Positions 1 to 8,540 of a stretch of 64,000 nt of DNA are shown piece by piece (position 1 is the first letter of the stretch; every line of letters begins with the position of its first letter). The translations under genes and the position numbers were made by a program. The notes beneath the pieces are model-generated. The model was not told where the DNA came from, made no database searches, and saw only the letters and a list, made by a program, of their open reading frames with translations. The stretch is taken from the NCBI RefSeq assembly GCF_002019705.1, contig NZ_KV917377.1, forward strand, positions 1,176,565 to 1,240,564, read 5' to 3'. The stretch is from Shouchella patagoniensis (GTDB taxonomy: Bacteria > Bacillota > Bacilli > Bacillales > Bacillaceae_D).

Positions 1-183
1 ACCACTGAAAAAATGAGCCGGTTTGGAGACTAGATTTTGAACCCAACCCACGGCATCACGCATAATTTGTTCTGGTTCTGATAGGTTCCGGTCGCCTCTC
101 GCCGAAAAGCCTATAAGCGCCATCAAAATAATAATGCTGACCAATAAAACAATAAGCTTTTTGTTGGAGAAAAATGACCTCAT
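1..183 (-). CDS. mreC: MreC, rod shape-determining protein, N-terminal part only (runs off the window)
   Basis: Only the first 61 codons are inside the window; the gene continues past base 1. The start begins MRSFFSNKKLIVL, a short basic cytoplasmic tail followed by one membrane helix (about residues 9-27, ending LMALIGFSARG), then the start of the external region. This matches the MreC family N-terminus. MreC bridges MreB filaments inside the cell to the wall-synthesis machinery outside. The ATG has a good AAAGGAG ribosome site and lies 11 bases after the mreB stop, so it is co-transcribed with mreB. The order mreB-mreC is the usual one in Bacillus. Confidence 0.9.
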   Translation of the reverse strand, partial: MRSFFSNKKLIVLLVSIIILMALIGFSARGDRNLSEPEQIMRDAVGWVQNLVSKPAHFFSG

Positions 184-194
184 TCCTTACTCCT

Positions 195-1226
195 TTATTT
201 CCAATCTGCTCTTGCTGAACCTGCTTTAGAGCGGAACAAATGAATGTTTTCCAATGCTTTTCCAGTTCCAATAGCAACACAATCAAGCGGCTCTTCAGCT
301 ACAATTACTGGCATATTTGTCTCTTCACTAAGTACTTTGTCCAAATTTCTTAGTAGCGCTCCCCCACCTGTTAGAACAATTCCTCGATCCATAATATCTG
401 CTGCCAGTTCTGGAGGTGATTGTTCAAGTGTATTTTTTACGGCTTCTATGATTGTATCAACCGTATCAGAAAGAGCACTTGAAATTTCTTTTGATGTAAC
501 TGTGATGGTTTTAGGTAAACCTGTCAATAAATCACGTCCACGAATATCCATTTCTTCATTTGATTCTGTATCAGGGCTTGCTGAACCAATTTCTAATTTT
601 AATGTTTCAGATGTACGCTCACCAATCATCAAGTTATACGTTTTCTTCACGTATTGAATAATTGCATCATCCATCTCATCTCCTGCAACACGAATCGATT
701 GACTTGTTACAATGCCACCAAGGGAAATAATTGCTACTTCCGTTGTACCACCACCGATATCAACAACCATACTACCCGTCGGTTCCCATACCGGAAGATT
801 TGCACCAATAGCCGCTGCAAATGGTTCTTCAAGCGTGTACGCTTCCTTCGCGCCAGCTTGCTTTGTTGCATCCTCAACCGCTCGCTTTTCCACAGCGGTG
901 ATGCCTGATGGAACGCAAACCATAACTGCTGGCTTCCGACTAAACATCGAACTGTTTTTCATTGCTTGTTGAATAAAATATTTTAACATTGTCGCTGTTG
1001 TATCAAAATCAGCAATGACTCCATCTTTCATTGGGCGAACAGCCACGATATTACCTGGAGTACGCCCAATCATATTCTTTGCGTCATTCCCTACAGCTTG
1101 AATGGAGTTCGTATCCGTACGAAGCGCAACCACTGAAGGTTCTCTTAACACAATCCCTTTTCCTTTTGTGTACACTAGTGTATTTGCTGTTCCTAAATCA
1201 ATTCCAATATCTCTGCTTCCAAACAT
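195..1226 (-). CDS. mreB: MreB, actin-like cell-shape protein
   Basis: A 343-aa actin-fold ATPase that polymerises under the membrane and directs lateral wall synthesis. The ATP-binding signatures are visible: phosphate-1 [11 protein letters not shown] (residues 6-16), phosphate-2 [11 protein letters not shown] (155-165) and the adenosine motif [14 protein letters not shown] (282-295). Length equals the family norm. I start it at the ATG giving MFGSRDIG because homologues begin there. An in-frame TTG ten codons upstream is possible, but neither has a convincing Shine-Dalgarno site. The only strong one (GGGAGG) lies about 60 bases upstream, in front of a three-codon ORF. It is followed directly by mreC and preceded by the radC terminator, so it heads its own unit. 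Confidence 0.95.
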   Translation of the reverse strand: MFGSRDIGIDLGTANTLVYTKGKGIVLREPSVVALRTDTNSIQAVGNDAKNMIGRTPGNIVAVRPMKDGVIADFDTTATMLKYFIQQAMKNSSMFSRKPAVMVCVPSGITAVEKRAVEDATKQAGAKEAYTLEEPFAAAIGANLPVWEPTGSMVVDIGGGTTEVAIISLGGIVTSQSIRVAGDEMDDAIIQYVKKTYNLMIGERTSETLKLEIGSASPDTESNEEMDIRGRDLLTGLPKTITVTSKEISSALSDTVDTIIEAVKNTLEQSPPELAADIMDRGIVLTGGGALLRNLDKVLSEETNMPVIVAEEPLDCVAIGTGKALENIHLFRSKAGSARADWK

Positions 1227-1323
1227 GTTTATATAGACTGTATAACCAACAAGCAACTATTGCTGCAATCTAACCTAATGGTTAAACAGTCATCCTCCCT
1301 TAATTACACGTAGGTTCGTGTCT

Positions 1324-1352
1324 AATTATTTTTTATCATCATTTTTTATCAA
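1324..1352 (-). promoter_or_regulatory. Candidate sigma-A promoter of mreB
   Basis: TTGATA, 17 bases, ATAATT on the minus strand, about 100 bases before the mreB start. A second TATAAT at 1393-1398 has no good -35. Weak matches; inference only. Confidence 0.35.
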
Positions 1353-1410
1353 AGAAACTCATATGTTGTCGCTAAGTAAACTCATACCCTTTATTATATC
1401 GAATAACAAC

Positions 1411-1460
1411 CAAAAAAAATAGCCTTAAAGTTCCCCAGGCAAAAAAATCTATTTAGGCTT
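1411..1460 (-). terminator. Rho-independent terminator after radC
   Basis: On the minus strand AGCCTAAA and TTTAAGGCT form a stem with one bulge, followed by ATTTTTTTT, just past the radC stop. Confidence 0.65.
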
Positions 1461-1471
1461 CACATGGATCT

Positions 1472-2161
1472 TCAACCAGGCAAAAAACCTCTTTCTTTGA
1501 GACTGACAAAACAATCATCTCCAGTAATAATATGATCTAAAAGAGTAATGCCGAGAATCTTCCCCGCCTCATTCAAACGCTTGGTAACACTGATGTCTTC
1601 AGGACTAGGTGCGGGGTCGCCGCTCGGATGGTTATGGAGGCAAATGAGGGCTGCAGATGAAGTTCGCAACGCTTCTTTAAATACTTCTCTAGGATGAACG
1701 ATACTTGCATTTAGACTTCCAATAAAGAGGGTTTTTTGCTTTATTACATGATTTTTTGTATTTAAGTATAAAGCGACAAAATGTTCTTGCTGCAGATTGC
1801 GTACATCATCCATGAGGAGCTGGACCGCGTCTTCAGGGGAAGTAATAACTGCACGTTCAACTCGATTTTCACGTTGAATACGTTTGCCTAATTCGATTGC
1901 TGCCGCTAATTCAATTGCTTTTGCGAAGCCAATTCCTCGAATTGTTTGAATCTCTTCAATGGAAGCCTCACTTAGCTGCGCCAATGTTGAAAACCGCATT
2001 AAGAGGTCTGAAGCAACATGGAGCGCGGAAAATTCTTTAGTCCCTGAACGAAGCAGTAAGGCGATAATTTCCTGATTGGATAGCGCCTTTGCTCCTTCGC
2101 GCGCAAATCTTTCCCTTGGTCGCTCTGTTTGCGGTACATCACGTATAAATACCGTCACCAA
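1472..2161 (-). CDS. radC: RadC family JAMM-domain protein (DNA repair protein RadC)
   Basis: 229 aa. Residues 63-82 contain a helix-hairpin-helix-like segment (IRGIGFAKA). The C-terminal half is the MPN+/JAMM domain with ICLHNHPSGDP: zinc ligands H176, H178 and D189 in the H-x-H-x10-D spacing, with E127 as the likely catalytic acid. Despite the name, the family's cellular role is poorly established; a role in DNA repair is not secure. The start is TTG, chosen because AAAGGAGG precedes it by six bases; no ATG fits. It follows maf by 12 bases, so the two are one transcript, as in B. subtilis. Confidence 0.92.
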   Translation of the reverse strand: MVTVFIRDVPQTERPRERFAREGAKALSNQEIIALLLRSGTKEFSALHVASDLLMRFSTLAQLSEASIEEIQTIRGIGFAKAIELAAAIELGKRIQRENRVERAVITSPEDAVQLLMDDVRNLQQEHFVALYLNTKNHVIKQKTLFIGSLNASIVHPREVFKEALRTSSAALICLHNHPSGDPAPSPEDISVTKRLNEAGKILGITLLDHIITGDDCFVSLKERGFLPG

Positions 2162-2173
2162 TAGAGCCTCCTT

Positions 2174-2749
2174 TTAAGAAATATGAGGGTAAATCTGAAA
2201 GCGCTCAAGCTCTTCTACTGTTCTTGAAAGAGGGAGACCCGCAACCGTATAAAAATCTCCTTCTAAGCGAGATACAAACATCCCACCTAGGCTCTGAATA
2301 CCATAAGCCCCAGCTTTATCCATCGAATCGTCAGAGCGCAAATAACGATCAAGTTGCTCAGTCGTTATAGATGTCATTGTTACTTTGGCAATCTCATAAA
2401 AAACACGAACCTGTTCGCCTTTCACAATCGCAACTCCTGTACAGACATCGTGGGTGTTTCCTGAAAGAAGCATTAACATTTCTCGGGCCTCTTGTTTTGA
2501 CCGAGGTTTTCCTAATAGGTTGCCTTTATAAGACACCACCGTATCAGCACCAAGGACAACCGAGTTTTGATTTGATGCCGCAACATGTTTTGCTTTTCGA
2601 AGTGCTAGCGTGCAGACGACCTCTTTAAGTGGTAGTCCTTCTTGAATTGTTTCATCAACATTACTTGGGATAACGGAAAATTGGTAGTGGCACTGCTTTA
2701 AAAAATCACTACGCCTCGGGGAATTGGAGGCTAAAAGAAGGGTATTCAT
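2174..2749 (-). CDS. maf: Maf, house-cleaning nucleoside triphosphate pyrophosphatase
   Basis: 191 aa, the family length. It carries the signature ASNSPRR near the N-terminus (substrate phosphate binding) and the motifs GADTVV and DKAGAYGIQ that define Maf/Ham1-fold pyrophosphatases. These hydrolyse modified dTTP/UTP; in Bacillus, Maf has been linked to septum inhibition. I use the ATG giving MNTLLLASNSPRR, because AGAGGTGA sits correctly before it. The GTG three codons upstream lies within that ribosome site. A likely two-gene unit with radC. Confidence 0.93.
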   Translation of the reverse strand: MNTLLLASNSPRRSDFLKQCHYQFSVIPSNVDETIQEGLPLKEVVCTLALRKAKHVAASNQNSVVLGADTVVSYKGNLLGKPRSKQEAREMLMLLSGNTHDVCTGVAIVKGEQVRVFYEIAKVTMTSITTEQLDRYLRSDDSMDKAGAYGIQSLGGMFVSRLEGDFYTVAGLPLSRTVEELERFQIYPHIS

Positions 2750-2957
2750 TATAGTCACCTCTACATTCTATTCTCTATCTTGTACAGGTCTATCTTAGTA
2801 TATCAATACTTCTTAAGCAAAAACAAGACGTTTATTAGCAAAAGACGTTCAACTAATTATTTCGCATCTAATGGAGCGGCATTGATTGTTCACCTATAAG
2901 AAAAACGAAAGCGGGATCAGATGAATTGGCGACCAACAACCTACATTCACTACAATC

Positions 2958-3003
2958 AAAAAAACTTGTCGACAACTCCTTTTAATGGGTATTTGTCGAC
3001 AAG
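2958..3003 (-). terminator. Strong terminator of the S9 peptidase gene
   Basis: A perfect 11-bp inverted repeat, CTTGTCGACAA and TTGTCGACAAG, with a seven-T tail on the minus strand. It isolates the peptidase gene from maf. Confidence 0.9.
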
Positions 3004-3024
3004 CTACACAACTAAAAACCTTTA

Positions 3025-4980
3025 TTATAAATACTGATCAAACCAACTAGTAATAGCATTTAATCGCTCTATTCGCAAATTTGGTTTTCCACTACGAGAT
3101 AACTCATGATTTGATTGTGGAAATCGAATAAAACGAGTTTCCTTTTCTTGCTTTTTTAAAGCAATAAATAATTGCTCCGCTTGCTCAATTGGGCATCGTA
3201 AATCATTTTCACCATGTAAGATTAATAGCGGAGTGTTAATTGCTTTTACATATTTTAACGGAGAATGTTCCCAAAGTGTTTCAATATCAGTTAGATTCGC
3301 CTTTATTTGCCATTCAGAGAAATAGTAACCAATATCACTAACCCCATAAAAACTAATCCAATTAGAAATGGACCTTTGAGTGACAGCAGCTTTGAACCGA
3401 TCCGTATGACCAACTACCCAGTTAGTCATAAACCCTCCATAGCTGCCACCCGTTATTCCTAAACGATTTATGTCAATCCAGTTATGTTCTTCTATTGCAT
3501 AATCAAGTATGTCCATCAAATCTTGAAAATCACCATTCCCATAGTCACCACGCACTGCATCAACAAATGATTGACCGTACCCGAGTCCTCCTCTTGGGTT
3601 TGTAAATAATACCCCATATCCTTTTGCTGTAAGCACTTGAAATTCATGAAAATATGTTTTTGCATACATAGCATGTGGACCACCATGCACTTCTAAAATC
3701 AGTGGGTACGTTTGCCCTTTTTGTAATTCATTTGGTTTCATTATCCAGCCGTCAACAAAGCTTCCATCTTTTCGAGTTAAGCGAATTGGCTCGGGTAGGT
3801 TAATTTCATATGTTTGCTCTATTTCTATATTGAGAGCAGTCATAGGATCTAGTGTTCCAACTGCAGCGTTTAAACGGTATGCTTCACTTGGTTTATTAAT
3901 GTCACTATACGTAATCACCATTTCCTCATTTTGCACAGCGAACCCGTTAACATGTCCTTCGAGGGTAGAAAGCTTTTGTACTGAACCATCCAGTTGGTAA
4001 GACCATAAATTCACATGACCTTGATCTGAAACAAGCGTGAATATAGCATTTCCATCTTTTGAAAACCTAAGTTGATTAGTAGATCCTGTATTCTGTAGAA
4101 AATCCCCTACAACAGCATCACCTATCCATACATCTGTAGCTCCTGATAGACTCTGGCTAGATTTTGAGTGTAGATCAAAAAGGTATAAGGAAGGTTGAGT
4201 AGCATTTTCATATTCTCTATAATCACCTAAAAGAACGACATGCTGGCCGTTAGGTGAGACAGCACCTCCTTTTAGGGCTAAGGGTTCTTTTGTAATCATT
4301 GTCTCTTCTAGTGTTTTAATGTCAATAAACCAGACATCCGAACAAAAAGCGAAATCCCGATTAGCACTTCGGTTCGCCGCAACTAATACAGCATTAGAAT
4401 CAGCGGAAAAATCGAGTAATTGAACATCATAAGGGGCTTTCGTCAGCCACTTCTGCTCACCGTTATTTAAATCTAAGACCCCAACTTGCACCACGCTACC
4501 GTCATGTAACCCTCTTGCATCTGATTTGTATTTCATTTCATCTACAATAACCGGTATTGGTATATCAGTTGCAGTATCTTCATTTGTTTTTTCTTCTCGC
4601 ATCGACGTATAGGCAATTTTATCCCCGCCTTGGGACCAAACAAACGAAAGTACCCCTTGTTTTTCATCTGTAAGTTGCTTTGCATCAGCCAACCCATCTT
4701 TAACGAACAATTGCAATTTACCGGAACGATTGGACATAAACGCAAGCTTTTCTCCTGCAGGAGCCCATTTAGGAGTTATATTTTTGTCTTCTCCGTACGT
4801 TAGTTGTACGGTTTCTTGTTTACATTCAGATGGATTAAACGAATGTAAGTTTGCTATGTAATCATTTTTTTCTTGATTCATTTCTGTGACTACAACCACA
4901 GCTACCTTTCCATCTGATGATAATGTGGGATTGGTTACTGTCTTAAGTTCAAATAATGATTCTGCTTTCAATTGCTTCAT
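3025..4980 (-). CDS. S9 family prolyl oligopeptidase-type serine peptidase (YuxL-like)
   Basis: 651 aa. The N-terminal two thirds has repeated strand patterns (for example NITPKWAPAGEKLAFMSNRSG) typical of a beta-propeller. The C-terminal alpha/beta hydrolase carries GGSYGGF with nucleophile S513, D593 in HGENDLRCP and H625 in SNHELSR. The arrangement matches acylaminoacyl peptidase/dipeptidyl peptidase homologues such as B. subtilis YuxL. There is no signal peptide, so it is probably a cytoplasmic oligopeptidase; the substrate is unknown. ATG with GAGGAGGGG ribosome site. It sits as a single-gene unit, with its own promoter and terminator, between maf and spoIIB, which are neighbours in B. 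subtilis. It therefore looks like an insertion relative to that order. Confidence 0.9.
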   Translation of the reverse strand: MKQLKAESLFELKTVTNPTLSSDGKVAVVVVTEMNQEKNDYIANLHSFNPSECKQETVQLTYGEDKNITPKWAPAGEKLAFMSNRSGKLQLFVKDGLADAKQLTDEKQGVLSFVWSQGGDKIAYTSMREEKTNEDTATDIPIPVIVDEMKYKSDARGLHDGSVVQVGVLDLNNGEQKWLTKAPYDVQLLDFSADSNAVLVAANRSANRDFAFCSDVWFIDIKTLEETMITKEPLALKGGAVSPNGQHVVLLGDYREYENATQPSLYLFDLHSKSSQSLSGATDVWIGDAVVGDFLQNTGSTNQLRFSKDGNAIFTLVSDQGHVNLWSYQLDGSVQKLSTLEGHVNGFAVQNEEMVITYSDINKPSEAYRLNAAVGTLDPMTALNIEIEQTYEINLPEPIRLTRKDGSFVDGWIMKPNELQKGQTYPLILEVHGGPHAMYAKTYFHEFQVLTAKGYGVLFTNPRGGLGYGQSFVDAVRGDYGNGDFQDLMDILDYAIEEHNWIDINRLGITGGSYGGFMTNWVVGHTDRFKAAVTQRSISNWISFYGVSDIGYYFSEWQIKANLTDIETLWEHSPLKYVKAINTPLLILHGENDLRCPIEQAEQLFIALKKQEKETRFIRFPQSNHELSRSGKPNLRIERLNAITSWFDQYL

Positions 4981-5002
4981 TTTTCCCCTCCTCTACCAAT
5001 CT

Positions 5003-5031
5003 ATTATACCGAATTATTTCGGGTTTAGAAA
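5003..5031 (-). promoter_or_regulatory. Promoter of the S9 peptidase gene, with inverted repeat in the spacer
   Basis: TTTCTA, 17 bases, TATAAT on the minus strand, about 25 bases before the start codon. The spacer contains CCGAAATAATTCGG, a perfect 5+4+5 inverted repeat, which could be an operator. Confidence 0.5.
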
Positions 5032-5053
5032 GAAAACTCAATCCACATTTCTG

Positions 5054-5086
5054 AAAAAAAAGAACACTTTACTAAGTGCTCTTTTT
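5054..5086 (-). terminator. Terminator after spoIIB
   Basis: GAGCACTT-AGTA-AAGTGTTC stem (one G-U pair) followed by eight T on the minus strand. Confidence 0.85.
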
Positions 5087-5089
5087 GCC

Positions 5090-6193
5090 TTATTGACGAA
5101 TTGCATTTACTGTTTTCTCATAAGAGATTAGCGAATCAAGTAACGCTTGTTGAACTTCCCACAACTTATCCGCACCCCCACTTTCATTGTACTCACTAAT
5201 TAAACCTTCTGCCTTACTCAGTCCATCACTTACCGCTAAAGCATGAGGTTTTGCTTCGTCACCAATTGATGAAAAAGCTAGGTCACGCCCCTGTGTGAGT
5301 TCATCTACTTTTGAAGCGAGATCATTTAACTGTTCTTCACTTAATGTATTTTGACTTTCATTCACTAGTTGGGTCGATGCTACATTATTTAAGCTCATAA
5401 AAACAGCATATGCTTTTGTAAACCATTCAGCTGCAACAACGCCTTCTGCATCAGGTGCTCCACCATCCACCTTATATGTTTTTACATACACATCTTGTCC
5501 TTTCTCTTGAATGAGTTCACTTAATGCTTGAGCTTTCGTTTGATCACTTGCTAAACCAACAAACAAAAACTGAGACTCTGATCCTGTGGTTAGAACAGCA
5601 GGAATTCCCCCCTCACGTATTTCCGCAGCTACCTCTTCACCTATTTTCTTATTTGAAAAGGCAGCACCTTGCACAATATCAACGTGCATCGTCGGAAAAG
5701 ATGTCGCTTCTGCCCCAGCAGCAACTGCAGCAGTCGCTGGCACCTCTTGCTCTCCTTGAGGGGTTGCTGAGGAATTACCTACTACGAGTTGATACATAAC
5801 CACTCCTAACCCCAATCCAACAACAACCGCTGATAAGACGGCAGCGATGAGTGTCCATGGCATTTGGTCGAGTTTCCCTATCTTTTTACGACCTTTAGGC
5901 GGTAGTTTAGGACCTAAAGAACGGTTTCCATCATCCCAAAACGGCTCATTTTCTTCTTTCTTTTTTTCGTGTCTCTTATTAAAGTCAATGAACTTATCCG
6001 GTTTAGGTATAAACTCATCTTCCTCATGTTTTTCTGAAACTTGTTTGTTTTGTTCAAAAGGGGAACCATCCCAAGTAACCACCTCAAGTGGAGGTTTTGT
6101 TTCATTTTCGGGTGTTTGCTCATGTTGATGACTCGTATGCTTGGCAATAGGAGGGAATTTAAACGACATTGTATGTTTTTTATTCTGCATCAT
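5090..6193 (-). CDS. spoIIB: SpoIIB-like sporulation protein with SPOR domain
   Basis: 367 aa with a hydrophilic, charged cytoplasmic region (1-110), one membrane helix (about 112-137, MPWTLIAAVLSAVVVGLGLG) and an external SPOR-type domain (about 170-245) that would bind denuded septal peptidoglycan. A helical tail follows. This layout and the position between comC and maf match B. subtilis SpoIIB, which helps localise the engulfment machinery; sequence identity outside the layout is low. The ATG giving MMQNKKH is chosen because AAAGGGGTG precedes it; the upstream GTG lies in that site. Confidence 0.8.
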   Translation of the reverse strand: MMQNKKHTMSFKFPPIAKHTSHQHEQTPENETKPPLEVVTWDGSPFEQNKQVSEKHEEDEFIPKPDKFIDFNKRHEKKKEENEPFWDDGNRSLGPKLPPKGRKKIGKLDQMPWTLIAAVLSAVVVGLGLGVVMYQLVVGNSSATPQGEQEVPATAAVAAGAEATSFPTMHVDIVQGAAFSNKKIGEEVAAEIREGGIPAVLTTGSESQFLFVGLASDQTKAQALSELIQEKGQDVYVKTYKVDGGAPDAEGVVAAEWFTKAYAVFMSLNNVASTQLVNESQNTLSEEQLNDLASKVDELTQGRDLAFSSIGDEAKPHALAVSDGLSKAEGLISEYNESGGADKLWEVQQALLDSLISYEKTVNAIRQ

Positions 6194-6234
6194 TGACACC
6201 CCTTTCTGCTATATCATATGAGGCTTGTCTTTAT

Positions 6235-6963
6235 TTAGACCACATGAATTGTAAAATAGACAATTAAAGCTGCAATACTAATAAATGGAGCAAAAGGAAT
6301 GTGTGTATCTTTTTTTATTTTTTTAGCAAGGAGTGAGTGTAATACATAGAGGAGAGCTAATAACGACGATAGTGCAATGATATAAAGGAGAGGTTTAATA
6401 CCAACAACAATCGCTAATAGAATGAATAGCTTAACGTCGCCTCCACCTAATTGATTCTTAATACTTGCACAGATAAGAATAATTAATAAGAGCAAGCCTG
6501 CCCCAAGCAAATATCCATTAAGTTCAATTGGTACAAAAATAAACCTTAACGTAAGCAATGGTATTGCAAAGACAATTAACACATCATTTGGGATGACCAT
6601 TCGCATAATGTCTGTAAGTGTAACGAGGATGAGCAAAGAAATTAGAAAAAGGGCAATGGCAAGTTGTGGTCGTGCTCCTATGAGGAGCGATGCGGTAAGA
6701 AAGAGAACACCACAAACAAATTCTGTTAACGGGTAAATAATCGGAATTTTATTTTTACATGTTCTACATTTCCCACTCAAACATACATAAGACAAAATGG
6801 GTACTAAATCCACTGAACCAAGCTTTCTTTTACAGAATAAACAAGAGGACCTTCCAAAAATACTAGCTAGTAATGGGGTTCGTTTTGCCGCCACAAGTAA
6901 ATATGAACCAATGACGGTTCCAATCGTAAAAAGGTAAACATGCATCGTAAACAACACACTCAT
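6235..6963 (-). CDS. comC: ComC, type IV prepilin peptidase (competence pseudopilin processing)
   Basis: Polytopic membrane aspartic protease of the A24 family, about 242 aa. Two CxxC pairs (C41/C44 and C66/C69) form the cytoplasmic zinc-stabilised domain used for N-methylation. Catalytic aspartates are D118 in TLTDIM and D176 in the GxGD motif GGGDVKL. It cleaves and methylates the ComG pseudopilins needed for DNA uptake. The start is uncertain: an AAAGGAGG site lies 12 bases before this ATG but only 3 before an in-frame GTG three codons upstream. An unusual structured leader precedes it. Confidence 0.9.
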   Translation of the reverse strand: MSVLFTMHVYLFTIGTVIGSYLLVAAKRTPLLASIFGRSSCLFCKRKLGSVDLVPILSYVCLSGKCRTCKNKIPIIYPLTEFVCGVLFLTASLLIGARPQLAIALFLISLLILVTLTDIMRMVIPNDVLIVFAIPLLTLRFIFVPIELNGYLLGAGLLLLIILICASIKNQLGGGDVKLFILLAIVVGIKPLLYIIALSSLLALLYVLHSLLAKKIKKDTHIPFAPFISIAALIVYFTIHVV

Positions 6964-7032
6964 TAAAAACACGTCCCTCCTTTCATTCTACTTATTCCGT
7001 AAATTTCGACGGTAATTTCCATATCCCTGCAT

Positions 7033-7059
7033 AAAAAACCTTCAGAATTATTCTGAAGG
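7033..7059 (-). terminator. Terminator between folC and comC (possible regulated terminator)
   Basis: CCTTCAGAA-TAA-TTCTGAAGG stem followed by TTTTTT on the minus strand. The upstream element at 7079-7146 can pair with part of it. Confidence 0.85.
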
Positions 7060-7078
7060 CTTAAACCATATTGACGAA

Positions 7079-7146
7079 TTCTGTCAAACTAACAAGAGGC
7101 TAAGAGGTGAATGCACGGTGCTTTACCGTGTTTCTTTCTGACAGAA
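7079..7146 (-). other. Structured RNA element in the folC-comC intergenic region (function unknown)
   Basis: TTCTGTCA and TGACAGAA (8 bp, perfect) enclose about 50 bases that include a second hairpin, CACGGT-AAAGC-ACCGTG. The 3' arm continues as CAGAATT, which can also pair with AATTCTG in the terminator just downstream. The two foldings exclude each other. It could be an aptamer plus expression platform for comC, or only a folC 3' end. It does not match any riboswitch consensus I know. Confidence 0.4.
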
Positions 7147-7174
7147 GATACAGCAATGACCAACTCCATTTGAG

Positions 7175-8485
7175 CTAATTAGAACCTTTAACATCACTTT
7201 GGAGGTTTTTTTGCAAATAGGAACGAACCTCTGAGATAAAATAAAGTGATCCCGTCACAACCAACACTTCGTCTGTTGTTAAGCTCTGATAAACGCAAGG
7301 AATCGCTTCTTTCCAGTTCGGTTCACTTTTTTTATACGTTGTTATCGCTTGACGATACAAGGCTTCTGCACCTGCTGCCCGGTGAAAATCAAACGTTGTA
7401 AAATAAAATGTTGTCACAAGTTCAGCTTCTTCCATTGCATCAACTATCCAAGACATGTCTTTCTCAACTGTAGAACCAATAAACATGCGTATTAATTTAT
7501 TAGGAAAATGAGCTTTTAATGCTTTAGCAAGAGCAACAAAGCCTTCTTGATTATGGGCACCATCCAGTAAAAGAGGTGGTTCTTTTGCTAGCCACTCTAA
7601 CCGTCCTGGCCAAGTCGCTTTTTGAATGCCAACTTGCTTCGCTCGCCTTGAAATAGACTGTCCAACTTTTTCTTCAAGTAACATTGTGGCTTTTAAAGCT
7701 AAAGCAGCATTGTGATGCTGATGTTTACCTACCATCCCTATCTTAAACATAATTGGTTCAGTATCCTCATATACAAACGAATAGAGCTCTTGCTTAGAAA
7801 GAAAGAAGCTATCTCCTAATAAAGATAAATGAGCATGTTCGTATTCTGCTTTCTCTTTAATTACCGCTAATGCTCCACCTTCTACTTGTCCAACAACAAC
7901 AGGCACATTTTTCTTTATAATCCCTGCTTTTTCCTTTGCAATGGCGCCGAGTGTCTCTCCTAATATATGCATATGGTCATGGCCAATCATCGTTATAATT
8001 GATACGAGAGGGGTAATCACATTCGTTGAATCAAACCGTCCTCCAAGTCCAACTTCAATTAAGCAAATATCTGGTTGCGCTCGATGCGCAAAATAAAGAA
8101 ACATCATTGTTGTAATTACTTCAAACTCAGTAGGAGAACCAAGCTCTGTTTGCGCAAGCTTCTCCACTAATGGTCGTACAAGAGAAGCCGCCCAAACAAG
8201 ATCTTCTTCTGAAATAGGTTGGCCATTTACTGATATTCGTTCTTCAAACCGTTCGATATAAGGTGAAGTAAATGTCCCCACAACCCAACCATCTTCTTGT
8301 AAAATATGGCGCATAAAGCTAACAGTCGAACCTTTCCCATTTGTTCCTGCAACATGTACTGCATGTAGCTCATTTTCTGGATGATTTAGTGCTTCTAGCA
8401 TCCATTCCATTCTCTTTAAACCTGGCTTCATACCAAAAGACAAAAGCGAATGAATCCATTCGATCGCTTCAACTGCCGTTTTCAA
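7175..8485 (-). CDS. folC: FolC, folylpolyglutamate synthase / dihydrofolate synthase
   Basis: 436 aa Mur-ligase-like ATPase that adds glutamate to dihydropteroate or folates in the cytoplasm. The P-loop is AGTNGKGST (residues 46-54). It also has GTFTSPYIERFEERI, the IGHDHM loop (metal and folate site) and the C-terminal DGAHN motif typical of FolC. The start is TTG with an AGAGGA ribosome site, matching the N-terminus of homologues (AVEAIEWIHSLLSFG). It follows valS at 55 bases, as in Bacillus species, with a hairpin between that could set the ratio of the two products. Confidence 0.95.
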   Translation of the reverse strand: MKTAVEAIEWIHSLLSFGMKPGLKRMEWMLEALNHPENELHAVHVAGTNGKGSTVSFMRHILQEDGWVVGTFTSPYIERFEERISVNGQPISEEDLVWAASLVRPLVEKLAQTELGSPTEFEVITTMMFLYFAHRAQPDICLIEVGLGGRFDSTNVITPLVSIITMIGHDHMHILGETLGAIAKEKAGIIKKNVPVVVGQVEGGALAVIKEKAEYEHAHLSLLGDSFFLSKQELYSFVYEDTEPIMFKIGMVGKHQHHNAALALKATMLLEEKVGQSISRRAKQVGIQKATWPGRLEWLAKEPPLLLDGAHNQEGFVALAKALKAHFPNKLIRMFIGSTVEKDMSWIVDAMEEAELVTTFYFTTFDFHRAAGAEALYRQAITTYKKSEPNWKEAIPCVYQSLTTDEVLVVTGSLYFISEVRSYLQKNLQSDVKGSN

Positions 8486-8506
8486 TGCGAATCTTCCTCT
8501 CTTAGA

Positions 8507-8537
8507 AGAAGCCCAGCGGATATTTCGCTGGGCTTCT
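8507..8537 (-). terminator. GC-rich hairpin between valS and folC (attenuator or processing site)
   Basis: A perfect 12-bp stem, AGAAGCCCAGCG and CGCTGGGCTTCT, with a 7-base loop. It is followed by TCTAAG rather than a T run, so read-through into folC is expected. Confidence 0.5.
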
Positions 8538-8540
8538 CTA

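Noticed and set aside
56-286. Minus-strand open frame of 76 codons across mreB/mreC
   Set aside because: It runs out of frame through the mreB end and mreC start; MreC and MreB are clear in the other frames.
6964-7174. c-di-GMP (GEMM) or tetrahydrofolate riboswitch before comC
   Set aside because: The conserved core strings of those aptamers are missing; only the stem layout is suggestive.
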